DNA from: Halorussus rarus | Lineage (GTDB): Archaea; Halobacteriota; Halobacteria; Halobacteriales; Haladaptataceae | DNA length: 64,000 bases | Direction: 5' to 3' | NCBI RefSeq assembly: GCF_003369835.1 | Contig: NZ_QPMJ01000003.1 | Coordinates: 1 to 64,000, forward strand | In this document: in pieces, positions 25,554 through 34,870 of the stretch | How positions within the stretch are numbered: position 1 is the first letter of the stretch | How the letters are laid out: every line of letters starts with the position of its first letter | Position numbers and translations under genes: made by a program | The notes under the pieces: generated by a model | What the model was told of the DNA's origin: nothing | The model's input: the letters and a program-made list of their open reading frames with translations, nothing else | Database searches by the model: none

Positions 25554-27011
25554 ATGATACACCAGGACGACGGCCCGGACGCGGTGCTCGCGGTCGACGG
25601 AGACCGCGGTCGGCGTGACGCGGCGGTCGACGCGCTCGACGACGCCGGCTTTCGCGCTCGGTCGGCCGAGACCTGCGAGGCGGCGCGCTCGGCGCTCGCC
25701 GACCGCCGTTACGACTGCGTCGTCACCTGCGCGGAACTGGCGGACGGCGACTACCGGGACGTACTCGCGGCGGCCGAGGCGGCCGACCCGTCGGTTCCGG
25801 TGGTCGTTCGCTCCGACGGGGTGGGCGCCGCCGAGGCGCTCGACGCGGGCGCGGCGGACCGCGTCGGGACGTCGGAGACGGCCGACCTGGTCGCGCGGGT
25901 CTGCCGCGTCGTCGACGACCGGCGGTCGCGGCGGGAACTCGAACGCGACAGCAGCATGCTCAACTCGTTCCTGGCGTCCATCCCCATCTCGGTCTACTTC
26001 AAGGACGAGCGCGGGCGCCACGTCCGGGTCAGCGACAGCATCACCGGGAGCGACGTCGACCGGCCCATCACCAACGAGGAGGGGAAGGTCCACCGGTCGG
26101 CCGAGGACGTCCTCGGCAAGACCGACTTCGACCTCTACCGCACCGGGTCCGCGGTCGAGGCGACCGCCGACGAGCGCCACGTGATGGAGACCGAGTCGCC
26201 CATCCTCGACAAGATCGAGAGCTACGCGGTCGCGGGGCTCGACACCGCCGCCGAGCACGGGTGGCACGGCTACTCCTCGACGTCGAAGGCGCCGTGGTAC
26301 GACGCCGACGGGGAGCTGGCGGGCACCGTCGGCATCACGCTCGACATCACCGAGCGCAAGAAGTACGAGCAGCGCCTCGAGCGCCAGAACGAGCGGCTCG
26401 AGCAGTTCGCGAGCCTCCTCTCGCACGGCCTGCGCTACCCGCTCACCGTCGCGCGGGGCAACCTCGACCTCGTCGCCGGCGACGCCGACCGGGAGCGACT
26501 CGACGCCGTCGACGGGAGCCTGGACAGGATCGAGAAGCTGGTCGAGGACATCCTCGACCTCGTCCGGTACGGCTCGACCGTCGACGACGTCGCGGACGTC
26601 GACCTCGAGACGGTCGCGACCGCCGCGTGGGAGGCGGTCGACGCCGCCGACGCGATGGCGCTGGACGTGGACTCGACCGCGCCGATATCCGCCGACAGAC
26701 CCCGCCTGCGGCGCCTCCTCGAGGACCTGTTCCGGAACGCCCGGGACCACGCCGGCCCCGACGCCACCGTCTCGGTCGGCGCGACGCCGACGGGGTTCTA
26801 CGTCGCCGACGACGGGCCCGGCATCCCGCCGGACCGCCGCGACCGGGTGTTCGACCGGGGGTTCTCGACCGGCGACGGCGGTCGCGGGTTCGGTCTCACG
26901 ATCGTCCGCCAGATCGCCGCGGCGCACGACTGGGGGGTCTCGGTCGACGAGGACGACGCGGGCGGCGCGCGCTTCGAGTTCGTCTGCGCCGGCATCGCCG
27001 ACCTCGCGTAG
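25554..27011 (+). CDS. Sensor histidine kinase with receiver-like and PAS domains
   Basis: The 485-residue soluble kinase has an N-terminal receiver-like domain (1-115) in which the segment CVVTCAELADGDY lacks the usual phospho-acceptor aspartate, a PAS-type domain (about 145-265) ending GITLDITERKKYEQR, a histidine box SHGLRYPLTVARG, an N box FRNARDH and glycine-rich boxes DDGPGIP and GRGFGLTI. It is a typical haloarchaeal cytoplasmic histidine kinase. The stimulus and partner are unknown; it lies between sugar genes but no response regulator is nearby. Confidence 0.9.
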   Translation: MIHQDDGPDAVLAVDGDRGRRDAAVDALDDAGFRARSAETCEAARSALADRRYDCVVTCAELADGDYRDVLAAAEAADPSVPVVVRSDGVGAAEALDAGAADRVGTSETADLVARVCRVVDDRRSRRELERDSSMLNSFLASIPISVYFKDERGRHVRVSDSITGSDVDRPITNEEGKVHRSAEDVLGKTDFDLYRTGSAVEATADERHVMETESPILDKIESYAVAGLDTAAEHGWHGYSSTSKAPWYDADGELAGTVGITLDITERKKYEQRLERQNERLEQFASLLSHGLRYPLTVARGNLDLVAGDADRERLDAVDGSLDRIEKLVEDILDLVRYGSTVDDVADVDLETVATAAWEAVDAADAMALDVDSTAPISADRPRLRRLLEDLFRNARDHAGPDATVSVGATPTGFYVADDGPGIPPDRRDRVFDRGFSTGDGGRGFGLTIVRQIAAAHDWGVSVDEDDAGGARFEFVCAGIADLA

Positions 27012-27152
27012 TCAGCCTCGACCGGAACGCCGCTTTCCGGGAACCTCGACCGCCGAGAGTGAGACAGACGTGGTCGGGTCACCGAACCGGACTCGCACCG
27101 GGTTCACCGCGTCCGGCGCCCGACCGGGAACTCCGTAACCGTCGACCGGACC

Positions 27153-28595
27153 TCAGTAGCTGTCGTACACCGTCTTCTCGATGGTGTAGAACTCCAGCCC
27201 CTCGTCGCCCTGCTCGCGCCACGTCTCGCTCGACGACTGCTTGAACCCGCCGAACGGGACGTGGAGTTCGAGGCCGGTGGTCTTCGCGTTGACCTTGGCG
27301 ACGCCCGCCTCGATCTCGTCGACGAACCGGTTGGCCTCGGTGTGGTCGTCGGTGACGACGCTGGCCGAGAGCCCGTAGTCGACGTCGTTGGCGACGTCGA
27401 GCCCTTCGTCGAAGTCGCTCACCTCGATGACCGCCACGACCGGTCCGAAGACCTCCTCCTGGGCGATCCGCATGTCGTTGTCGACGTCGGTGAAGACGGT
27501 CGGCTCGACGAAGTAGCCCTGCTCGGTCTCGGCCGACTCGGGGGTACCCCCGCCGGCCGCGAGGGTCGCGCCCTCGTCCTGCGCGATCTCGATGTAGTCG
27601 AGCGTGGACTCGAGCTCGTCGGCGCTGACCTGCGGCCCCATCTCGTGGTCGAGGCCGGGGCCGATGTCGACGGACTCGGCGCGGTCGACCAGTTCGTCGA
27701 CGAACTCGTCGTAGACGTCCTCGTGGACCACGGCGCGCGAGCACGCGGTGCACGACTGGCCGGTGGTGCCGAACCCGCCGCTGGCGACGATGTCGGCCGC
27801 CTCCGCGGGGTCGGCCGAGGCGCTGACGACGGTCGGGTTCTTGCCGCCGAGCTCGGTCTGGACGCGCTTGCCCGCGTCGGTCGCCTGGTCGTACACCATC
27901 TGGCCGACCTCGCTGGAGCCGGTGAACGACACCGCGTCGACCGCGTCGTGCTCGATGAACTCGGTGCCGACCGTGCTGCCGGGCCCGGTGACGACGTTGA
28001 GCGCGCCGTCGGGGAGCCCCGCCTCGTCGAGCGCCTTCGCGAGTTCGACCGCGGGGCCGGGCGCGGCCGACGCCGGCTTGAGGACGACGGTGTTGCCGGC
28101 GGCGAGGGCGGGCGCGAGCTTCCAGGCCGGGATGGCGATGGGGTAGTTCCACGGCGTGATGAGCGCCGCGACCCCTACCGGCTCCTTCACCGTGTAGAGG
28201 TTCTGATCCCGTGTGCTCGGTCCCTTCACCGTGCCGCCCAGGTCGGCGGCCTTCCCCGCGAAGTAGTGGAAGATGTCGATTGCGCGCTGGACCTCGCCGC
28301 TCGCCTCGGCGTAGGCCTTCCCCTCCTCGGCGACGAGCTGCTCGGTCAGCTCCTCCTTGCGGTCGGCCAGCCGGTTGCCGGCCCGCCGCAGGATGCGGCC
28401 CCGCTCGGGCCCGGGCGTGGCGGCCCACTCGTCCCGTGCGGCGGCCGCGGCCTCGACGGCCTCGGTCGCGTCGGCCTCGCCGGACTGCTGGTAGCTCGCG
28501 ACGACCTCGCTCGGGTCGGCGGGGTTCTCGACCTCGACGGTATCGCCGGTCTCGGACTCGACCCACTCTCCGTTGACGTAGTTCTTCTCCGGCAT
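27153..28595 (-). CDS. xacF: Alpha-ketoglutarate semialdehyde dehydrogenase (XacF-like)
   Basis: The 480-residue aldehyde dehydrogenase has the catalytic Cys in [12 protein letters not shown], the general-base Glu in ELGGKNP, and NAD-binding FTGSSEVG. In Haloferax XacF oxidises alpha-ketoglutarate semialdehyde to 2-oxoglutarate, the last step of oxidative xylose and arabinose degradation. The assignment rests on the family and on divergence from xdh, with xacD and xacE close by. It has its own promoter region shared with xdh (28596-28746). Confidence 0.88.
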   Translation of the reverse strand: MPEKNYVNGEWVESETGDTVEVENPADPSEVVASYQQSGEADATEAVEAAAAARDEWAATPGPERGRILRRAGNRLADRKEELTEQLVAEEGKAYAEASGEVQRAIDIFHYFAGKAADLGGTVKGPSTRDQNLYTVKEPVGVAALITPWNYPIAIPAWKLAPALAAGNTVVLKPASAAPGPAVELAKALDEAGLPDGALNVVTGPGSTVGTEFIEHDAVDAVSFTGSSEVGQMVYDQATDAGKRVQTELGGKNPTVVSASADPAEAADIVASGGFGTTGQSCTACSRAVVHEDVYDEFVDELVDRAESVDIGPGLDHEMGPQVSADELESTLDYIEIAQDEGATLAAGGGTPESAETEQGYFVEPTVFTDVDNDMRIAQEEVFGPVVAVIEVSDFDEGLDVANDVDYGLSASVVTDDHTEANRFVDEIEAGVAKVNAKTTGLELHVPFGGFKQSSSETWREQGDEGLEFYTIEKTVYDSY

Positions 28596-28660
28596 CGTCT
28601 CCCGTTACTCGAGCCGCACATACCACTGTTACGGTCTCGCGAAGTTTGCCCGGGCCGGCG

Positions 28661-28724
28661 CGGTCCACCGCAGTTCCCGCACCGGTCCACCGCAGTTCCC
28701 GGTCCGGTCCACTACACTTTTGCC
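28661..28724 (+). repeat. 22-bp tandem repeat in the xacF-xdh divergent promoter
   Basis: Two nearly identical 22-base units begin at 28661 and 28683 (each starting CGGTCCACCGCAGTTCCC). A third partial unit, CGGTCCAC, begins at 28705 in the same period and runs into the TATA-like CTACACTTTT of xdh. The period of about two helical turns places copies on one DNA face. This suggests binding of a regulator upstream of the TATA box, perhaps the IclR protein (inference). Confidence 0.7.
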
Positions 28725-28746
28725 GGTCGGCCCGGACCACGCGAGT

Positions 28747-29850
28747 ATGGCAGTCGACGACTACCTGCGCGGCGTCCGGCGGCGCGACTGGGAGGAACTG
28801 GCGGAGGGCACGCTGCGGATCGCGATGGTCGGGCTCGGCTGGTGGACCCGCGAGCAGGCCATCCCCGCGGTCCGCGATTCGAAGTTCTGCGAGACGACCG
28901 TCGCGGTCAGCTCGAGTACTGAGAAGGCCGAGTCGGTCGCCGACGAGGCCGAGACCGGTACCATCGACACGGCCCTCACCTACGACGAGTTCGTCGACGG
29001 CGCCGCGACCGACGCGTACGACGCGGCGTACGTCTGCACCCCGAACGCCTACCACCTCCCGTACGTCGAGGCGGCCGCCGACCACGGCAAGGCGGTCCTC
29101 TGCGAGAAGCCGGTGGAGGCGACGGTCGACCGGGCCGAGGAGCTGGTCTCGGCCGTCGAGGACGCCGACGTCCCGCTGATGGTCGCCTACCGGATGCAGA
29201 CCGACCCGCAAGTCCGGCGGATGCGCGAGCTGATCCGGGAGGGCGCCGTCGGCGACCCGGTCGCGGTCCACGGCCACATGGGCCAGCAGATGCTCGACGT
29301 GGTGTCGGGCGACCCCGACCAGTGGCGGCTCGACCCCGACCTCGCGGGCTACGGCGCGACCGTGATGGACCTGGGCATCTACCCGCTCAACACCGCGCGG
29401 TTCGTGCTCGACGCCGACCCGACGAGCGTCACCGCCCAGATGCACTCCGAAGACGAGGCGTTCAGGAAGGTGCCCGACCAGCACGCCACCTTCACCATCC
29501 AGTTCGACGACGGGACCTACGCCGCCTGCACCGCCAGTCAGCACGCCCACCTCTCGGGCCACTTCCGGGTCGTCGGCACCGACGGCGAACTGGTCCTGCA
29601 GCCGTCGTTCCTCGGCCAGACGCCCCAGACGTTGACGCTCCGCCAGCCCGACGGCCGGGAGGTCGAGATCGACGACGGCCGCCGGGACCTGATGGGCGAC
29701 GAGATGACCGAGGAGTTCGACTACTTCGCCGACCGCGTCCTCCGGGAGGTGCCGCCGTCGCCCGACGGCGAGCACGCGCTGGTCGACATGCGGGCGCTCG
29801 GGGCCATCTACGAGGCCGCCGAGACCGGCGAGACGGTCGCGGTCGAGTAA
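28747..29850 (+). CDS. xdh: D-xylose 1-dehydrogenase (NADP+), Gfo/Idh/MocA family
   Basis: The 367-residue protein closely follows the haloarchaeal xylose dehydrogenases I remember: an N-terminal extension with RRDWEE, the Rossmann start [31 protein letters not shown], the motif [30 protein letters not shown], and an AAET-type C-terminus. It oxidises D-xylose to xylonolactone as the first step of the oxidative pathway. The ATG at 28747 is 28 bases after a TATA-like CTACACTT. It is divergent from xacF and followed by xacD and xacE. Confidence 0.93.
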   Translation: MAVDDYLRGVRRRDWEELAEGTLRIAMVGLGWWTREQAIPAVRDSKFCETTVAVSSSTEKAESVADEAETGTIDTALTYDEFVDGAATDAYDAAYVCTPNAYHLPYVEAAADHGKAVLCEKPVEATVDRAEELVSAVEDADVPLMVAYRMQTDPQVRRMRELIREGAVGDPVAVHGHMGQQMLDVVSGDPDQWRLDPDLAGYGATVMDLGIYPLNTARFVLDADPTSVTAQMHSEDEAFRKVPDQHATFTIQFDDGTYAACTASQHAHLSGHFRVVGTDGELVLQPSFLGQTPQTLTLRQPDGREVEIDDGRRDLMGDEMTEEFDYFADRVLREVPPSPDGEHALVDMRALGAIYEAAETGETVAVE

Positions 29851-29955
29851 CCGGGCGGAGTCCCGGCTCGACGCCGGACACTCCGCGAGGGCCGCCCCGC
29901 CACCGTCTCACAATTCACAAGCTTTACTATCGATACTGGGAATATCTCGCACGCA

Positions 29956-31194
29956 ATGGTTGACCACGCGAAGCTCCGCGACCCGAACGCGGAGTATACG
30001 ATGCGGGACCTGTCGGGCGAGACGATGGGTCTCACCGCCGAGCGCGGCGGCGTGCGCGACGCCGAGATCACCGACGTCCAGACCACGATGGTCGACGGCA
30101 ACTACCCCTGGATTCTGGTGCGGGTCTACACCGACGCCGGCGTCACCGGCATCGGCGAGTCCTACTGGGGCGGCGGCGACGCCGAGATCATCGAGCGGAT
30201 GAAGCCGTTCGTGGTCGGCGAGAACCCCCTGGACATCGACCGGCTCTACGAGCACATGATCCAGAAGATGTCCGGCGAGGGCTCGATCTCCGGGAAGGTC
30301 ATCTCGGCCATCTCGGGCATCGAGATCGCGCTCCACGACGTCGCCGGCAAACTCCTCGACGTCCCCGCCTACCAGCTCGTCGGCGGGAAGTACCGCGACG
30401 AGGTCCGGGTGTACTGCGACCTCCACACCGAGGACGAGGCCGACCCCCAGGCCTGCGCCGACGAGGGCGTTCGCGTGGTCGAGGAGCTGGGCTACGACGC
30501 CATCAAGTTCGACCTCGACGTCCCCTCCGGTCACGAGAAGGACCGCGCGAACCGCCACCTCCGCAACCCCGAGATCGACCACAAGGTCGAGATCGTCGAG
30601 GCCGTCACCGAGGCCGTCGGCGACCGGGCCGACGTCGCCTTCGACTGCCACTGGTCGTTCAGCGCCGGGAGCGCCAAGCGCCTCGCGAGCGCCCTCGAGG
30701 AGTACGACGTCTGGTGGCTCGAGGACCCCGTCCCGCCGGAGAACCACGACGTTCAGGCCAACGTCACCCAGTCGACGACGACCCCCATCGCGGTCGGCGA
30801 GAACGTCTACCGCAAGCACGGCCAGCGCACGCTGCTCGAACCCCAGGCGGTCGACATCATCGCGCCCGACCTGCCCCGGGTCGGCGGGATGCGCGAGACC
30901 CGGAAGATCGCCGACCTCGCGGAGATGTACTACATCCCGGTGGCGATGCACAACGTCTCCTCGCCGGTCGGCACGATGGCCTCCGCGCAGGTCGCTTCGG
31001 CCATCCCCAACTCGCTGGCGGTCGAGTACCACAGCTACCAGCTGGGCTGGTGGGAGGACCTCGTCGAGGAGGACGACCTCATCCGCGAGGGGCGCATGGA
31101 GATCCCCGAGGAGCCCGGCCTCGGCCTGACGCTCGACTTCGACGCGGTCGAGGAGCACATGGTCGAGGGCGAGGAGTTGTTCGACGAGGCGTAG
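29956..31194 (+). CDS. xacD: D-xylonate dehydratase (XacD-like, enolase superfamily)
   Basis: The 412-residue protein belongs to the mandelate-racemase branch of the enolase superfamily. Metal ligands are visible in FDCHWSF, WLEDPVPPENHD and VGENVYRKHG, with a catalytic lysine candidate in AIKFDLD and histidine in MHNVSSP. In Haloferax the XacD enzyme dehydrates xylonate (and arabinonate) to 2-keto-3-deoxypentonate. A gluconate or mannonate dehydratase is the main alternative, but synteny with xdh and xacE favours xylonate. A TATA-like GCTTTACTATC lies 26-36 bases before the ATG. Confidence 0.88.
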   Translation: MVDHAKLRDPNAEYTMRDLSGETMGLTAERGGVRDAEITDVQTTMVDGNYPWILVRVYTDAGVTGIGESYWGGGDAEIIERMKPFVVGENPLDIDRLYEHMIQKMSGEGSISGKVISAISGIEIALHDVAGKLLDVPAYQLVGGKYRDEVRVYCDLHTEDEADPQACADEGVRVVEELGYDAIKFDLDVPSGHEKDRANRHLRNPEIDHKVEIVEAVTEAVGDRADVAFDCHWSFSAGSAKRLASALEEYDVWWLEDPVPPENHDVQANVTQSTTTPIAVGENVYRKHGQRTLLEPQAVDIIAPDLPRVGGMRETRKIADLAEMYYIPVAMHNVSSPVGTMASAQVASAIPNSLAVEYHSYQLGWWEDLVEEDDLIREGRMEIPEEPGLGLTLDFDAVEEHMVEGEELFDEA

Positions 31195-31207
31195 CCGACG
31201 TCGAGCT

Positions 31208-31226
31208 CGCGGAGCTTCGCTCCGCG
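31208..31226 (+). terminator. Hairpin after xacD
   Basis: CGCGGAG (31208-31214) pairs with CTCCGCG (31220-31226) across a 5-base loop CTTCG. It lies 14 bases after the xacD stop. The following bases (TTCGATGAAGCGTAGC) resemble the 3' end of xacD itself, hinting at a small local duplication. It may end or stabilise the transcript; there is no T-run directly behind it. Confidence 0.35.
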
Positions 31227-31395
31227 GCGTTCGATGAAGCGTAGCTTCGGCGAGTAGTCGGACCCCGGCGCTCGGCGCGACTTCCACCCGAATCGTCGCT
31301 CGCGCCCGTCGGCCGAGCGCCGCCGCACCCCCGTCGCCGCGTCTGTCCCCTCGCTCCGGCGATACTCTTTTAACGGTATCCACACATGAGCAACT

Positions 31396-32280
31396 ATGCG
31401 CTACTACCGACTCCCGGGCAGAGAGTGCAGTTCTGACGCTGCGGCTCTCGTTGCAGTCGACGACGAAGGCTCCGCGTACGACCTGACGACCGCCTCGGCG
31501 GACCTCGGTTCGTTCACCGAGCTCTGCCGCGCGGCGAACGCCAACGGCGCGTCGATCGACGAGGTCGCGCGCAACCGCATTCCGGACGCCGAGGAGCTCG
31601 ACGTCGCGAACCCGGGGGCCGACGCGCTCCAGCCGGTCGTCGCCGAGGAGGTGTGGGCCGCGGGCGTCACCTACCGCATCAGCGAGGAGGCCCGCAAGTC
31701 CGAGAGCGGCAAGCCGGAGGTCTACATCGACGTCTACGACAGCGAGCGCCCGGAGCTGTTCCTGAAGGCGACGCCCTCGCGCACGGTCGGCCCCCAGGAG
31801 GCGGTCGGCGTCCGGGGCGACTCGAACTGGAACGTGCCCGAGCCCGAACTCGGCGTCGTGCTCCACCGCGGCGAGATCGTCGGCTACACCATCGGCAACG
31901 ACGTCTCCAGCCGGGACATCGAGGGCGAGAACCCGCTGTACCTCCCGCAGGCGAAGGTGTACGACCGGTGCTGCTCGCTGGGCCCGTGCGTCGCCTCGGC
32001 CGAGACCGTCGGCGACCCCCACGACCTCACGATGTCGCTGACCATCGAGCGCGACGGCGAGACGATGTTCGAGGACTCGACCTCGACCGGCGAGATGGCG
32101 ACCAGCTGCGAGAAGCTGGTGTCGTACCTCCGGAAGCACAACAGCCTGCCCGAGACGCTGGTCCTGCTCACCGGGACCGCGCTCGTGCCCCCGGAGACGT
32201 TCACCCTCGTCGAGGGCGATGACGTCACCATCGACATCGACCGCATCGGACGACTCGTGAACGGTACGGTCACCGTCTGA
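31396..32280 (+). CDS. xacE: 2-keto-3-deoxyxylonate dehydratase (XacE-like, FAH family)
   Basis: The 294-residue protein is a fumarylacetoacetate-hydrolase-fold enzyme. Visible motifs are VWAAGVTYRISEEAR, PEPELGVVL with the metal-binding acids, IGNDVSSRDIEGENPLYLPQAK, and TGTALVPP. In Haloferax the family member XacE dehydrates 2-keto-3-deoxypentonate to alpha-ketoglutarate semialdehyde, the substrate of XacF. The ATG is about 28 bases after a TATA-like CTTTTAACGG. It completes the xylose pathway except for a lactonase. Confidence 0.9.
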   Translation: MRYYRLPGRECSSDAAALVAVDDEGSAYDLTTASADLGSFTELCRAANANGASIDEVARNRIPDAEELDVANPGADALQPVVAEEVWAAGVTYRISEEARKSESGKPEVYIDVYDSERPELFLKATPSRTVGPQEAVGVRGDSNWNVPEPELGVVLHRGEIVGYTIGNDVSSRDIEGENPLYLPQAKVYDRCCSLGPCVASAETVGDPHDLTMSLTIERDGETMFEDSTSTGEMATSCEKLVSYLRKHNSLPETLVLLTGTALVPPETFTLVEGDDVTIDIDRIGRLVNGTVTV

Positions 32281-32536
32281 GTCCGCCCGACGCGGTCGTC
32301 GACCGAGCCCAGACTCGCGCCACGAGAGCGTCGACGTATCGCACCAGAGCACCAACGCATCTGTCCTGTCACGGGGCGGCGTCCCGCGGCGTTCGAACGC
32401 GCCGGGGACGCCGACTTCCCACGCGAAATCTGACTCCGAGTACCGGACGCGAAACTCCGACTTCGACCCCCGAACGACGCGGCGACGCGACTGCCGGGAC
32501 GAGAAATCGGAAAGGAACGAATTACGTCTCGCCGGC

Positions 32537-34870
32537 CTACTCGGCGTCCTCGACGCTGGTCTCTGTGAAGTAGGTCCGGCCGTTCGCCGGGACCTCCTTG
32601 GTCGCGGTCACCTCGAACGGTGCCGTGTCCGCGACGTCGCTCGCCGAGTGGCCGACGCGGAACTCGTAGGGGCCCGCCTCGACGGCCAGATCCATGTCGC
32701 GGTCGTGGAACGCGAGCTGGGAGGCGTCGACCTCGAAGCGGACGCGCTTTTCCTCGCCCGCGTCCAGGCGGACGCGCTCGAATCCGACGAGCTCCTGGAC
32801 CGGTCGGGCCTGGCTCGGGTTCTCGGCGCTGGCGTAGAGCTGGACCACGTCGTGGCCCGCGCGGTCGCCGGCGTTCCGGACCGTCACCGTCGCCGCGATG
32901 CTCCCGGCGGGTTCGAGCTCGTCGGTCGACAGCGAGAGGTCGCGGTACTCGAACTCGGTGTAGCTCAGCCCGTGGCCGAACGGGTACAGCGGCGCGCTGT
33001 CGGAGTAGACGTACTCCTCGTTGGCGGTGTTGGGTTTGCGGCTGTAGTGGACCGGGAGCTGGCCGACCGACCGCGGGACCGAGACCGCGAGGTGACCGCC
33101 GGGGTTGTGCTCGCCGAACAGCACGCTCGCGACGCCCTCGCCGCCGCGCTCGCCGGGCAGCCACGCCTGCACGACCGCGGGAACGTTCTCGGCGATCCAC
33201 TCGATGGAGTGGGGTTTGCCGCTGACCACGACGACGACCAGCGGCGTCCCGGTCTCGTGGACGGTCTCGACGAGCTCCCGCTGGACGCCCGGCAAATCGA
33301 GGTCGACCACGTCGCAGCCCTCGCCGCTGGTCGCGACGCTCGGGTTGTCGACCTGGGCCTCGTCGAAGTCCGAGAAGTCGACCGCCGAGCGCGCGCCGAC
33401 GAACGCGACCGCGACGTCGGCGTCGGCTGCGGCGTCGGCAGCCGCGTCGAACTCGTCGGTCGAGGGGCCGGTCGTCGTACAGCCCCGCTCGTAGCTCACC
33501 TCGAAACCGGCCGCCTCGCCGCGGGCGGCGACCGCGTCGAGGGGCGTCGTCGCGTCGAGTTCGACCTCCTCCTCGGGGTAGTGGGCGGCGTAGGCGTAGT
33601 CGCCCAGCATCTCCTGGGCGTCGTCGGCCTTGGGTCCGACGACCGCCACGGAGTCGAGGTCGTCGCCGGTCAGCGGCAGGAGGTCGCCCTCGTTCTTCAG
33701 GAGGGTCATCGACTCCTCGGCGGCGCGGGTGGTCAGCTCCTCGGCCGCGTCGGTGCCGAACGGCTCGGCGGCGGCGTCGGCGTCGACGTACGGGTCGTCG
33801 AGCAGTCCCTTCCGGAGCTTCGCGCGGAGCACCCGGCGGACAGCGGCGTCGAGCGTCGCCTCGGCGAGCTCGCCGTTCTCTATGGCCTCGACGAGGTGCT
33901 CGCCGTAGCAGTCGGTGTACGGGAGCTCGACGTCGATGCCGGCCTCGACGGCCGCGACGCCGGCCTCGCGCTCGGAGGCCGCGACGCCGTGCTCGCTCCG
34001 GAGGAACTCGACGCTGTAGTAGTCCGAGACCACCGTGCCGTCGAAGCCCCACTCCCCGCGGAGCACGTCGGTCAGCAGCCACTCGTCGCTGGCGCACGGG
34101 ATTCCGTCGATGTCGTGGTAGGCGTTCATGACCGCCTCGGCGTCGGCGGTCCGGACCGCGGCCTCGAACGGGAACAGGTGGGTCTCGCGGAGCTCGCGCC
34201 GGCCGACGTCGACCGAGCTCCGGTTCTTGCCGCCCTCGCCCGCGCCGTGGCCGGCGAAGTGCTTGAGCGTCGCCGCGATGCCGTCGCCGTCGCCCTGGAG
34301 CCCGTCGACGTAGCTGCACGCCATCGCCGCGACCAGGTACGGGTCCTCGCCGAACGTCTCCTCGACCCGGCCCCACCGGAGGTCCCGGGCCACGTCGAGC
34401 ACCGGCGAGAGCGCGTGGGCCGTGCCGATGGCCTCGAGCTGCTCGCGGATGGTCGCGGTGACCTCCTCGACCAGGTCGGGCGACCAGGAGCTCGCCAGCC
34501 CCATCGTCTGGGGGAACGTGGTCCCCTGCGGTCCCATGTAGCCGCTCAAGCACTCCTCGTGGGGAATCGCCGGGATGCCGGGCCGCGTCTCCTCCTGCAG
34601 AAACTCCTGGAGCTCGTTGGTCCGCGCGGCGGCCTCCCGCGGGGGGAGACTCCCCTCGCCTCCGATGCGGGTCAGGTGGCCGATGCCGTCCGCGAGGTGC
34701 TCCTCGACCGCCGCCCGGTCGAGGCTCCCGTCGTCGTCGAGCAGCTTCTCGGCGTTCACCGAGCCGAGCTGGGCCGCCTTCTCCGCGACGGTCATCTCCT
34801 CGAGGAGTTCGTCGACGCGCCGGTCGACGGAGGGTCGATGGACTCCGTCCTCTGGTTGCGTTTGCATCAC
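32537..34870 (-). CDS. GH3 glycoside hydrolase, second copy
   Basis: The 777-residue protein is a second full-length GH3 enzyme, only distantly similar to the one at 23220. It has the nucleophile aspartate in GTVVSDYYSV, the active-site loop KHFAGHGAGEGGKN, the sandwich domain with SMTLLKNEGDLLPL and a C-terminal fibronectin-III-like domain with WIAENVPAVVQAWLPGERGG before it. No signal peptide is present. Having two divergent cytoplasmic GH3 enzymes suggests different linkages or chain lengths, such as xylosidase and glucosidase or arabinosidase. A TATA-like CAATTAAGAG lies about 30 bases before the start. Confidence 0.93.
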   Translation of the reverse strand: MMQTQPEDGVHRPSVDRRVDELLEEMTVAEKAAQLGSVNAEKLLDDDGSLDRAAVEEHLADGIGHLTRIGGEGSLPPREAAARTNELQEFLQEETRPGIPAIPHEECLSGYMGPQGTTFPQTMGLASSWSPDLVEEVTATIREQLEAIGTAHALSPVLDVARDLRWGRVEETFGEDPYLVAAMACSYVDGLQGDGDGIAATLKHFAGHGAGEGGKNRSSVDVGRRELRETHLFPFEAAVRTADAEAVMNAYHDIDGIPCASDEWLLTDVLRGEWGFDGTVVSDYYSVEFLRSEHGVAASEREAGVAAVEAGIDVELPYTDCYGEHLVEAIENGELAEATLDAAVRRVLRAKLRKGLLDDPYVDADAAAEPFGTDAAEELTTRAAEESMTLLKNEGDLLPLTGDDLDSVAVVGPKADDAQEMLGDYAYAAHYPEEEVELDATTPLDAVAARGEAAGFEVSYERGCTTTGPSTDEFDAAADAAADADVAVAFVGARSAVDFSDFDEAQVDNPSVATSGEGCDVVDLDLPGVQRELVETVHETGTPLVVVVVSGKPHSIEWIAENVPAVVQAWLPGERGGEGVASVLFGEHNPGGHLAVSVPRSVGQLPVHYSRKPNTANEEYVYSDSAPLYPFGHGLSYTEFEYRDLSLSTDELEPAGSIAATVTVRNAGDRAGHDVVQLYASAENPSQARPVQELVGFERVRLDAGEEKRVRFEVDASQLAFHDRDMDLAVEAGPYEFRVGHSASDVADTAPFEVTATKEVPANGRTYFTETSVEDAE

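Noticed and set aside
28661-28724. CRISPR repeats
   Set aside because: The 22-base units are directly adjacent with no spacers, and no cas genes are present.
27079-29775. Very long minus-strand frame covering xacF and the antisense of xdh
   Set aside because: It is a composite shadow with Arg-rich low complexity; the real genes xacF and xdh account for this DNA.
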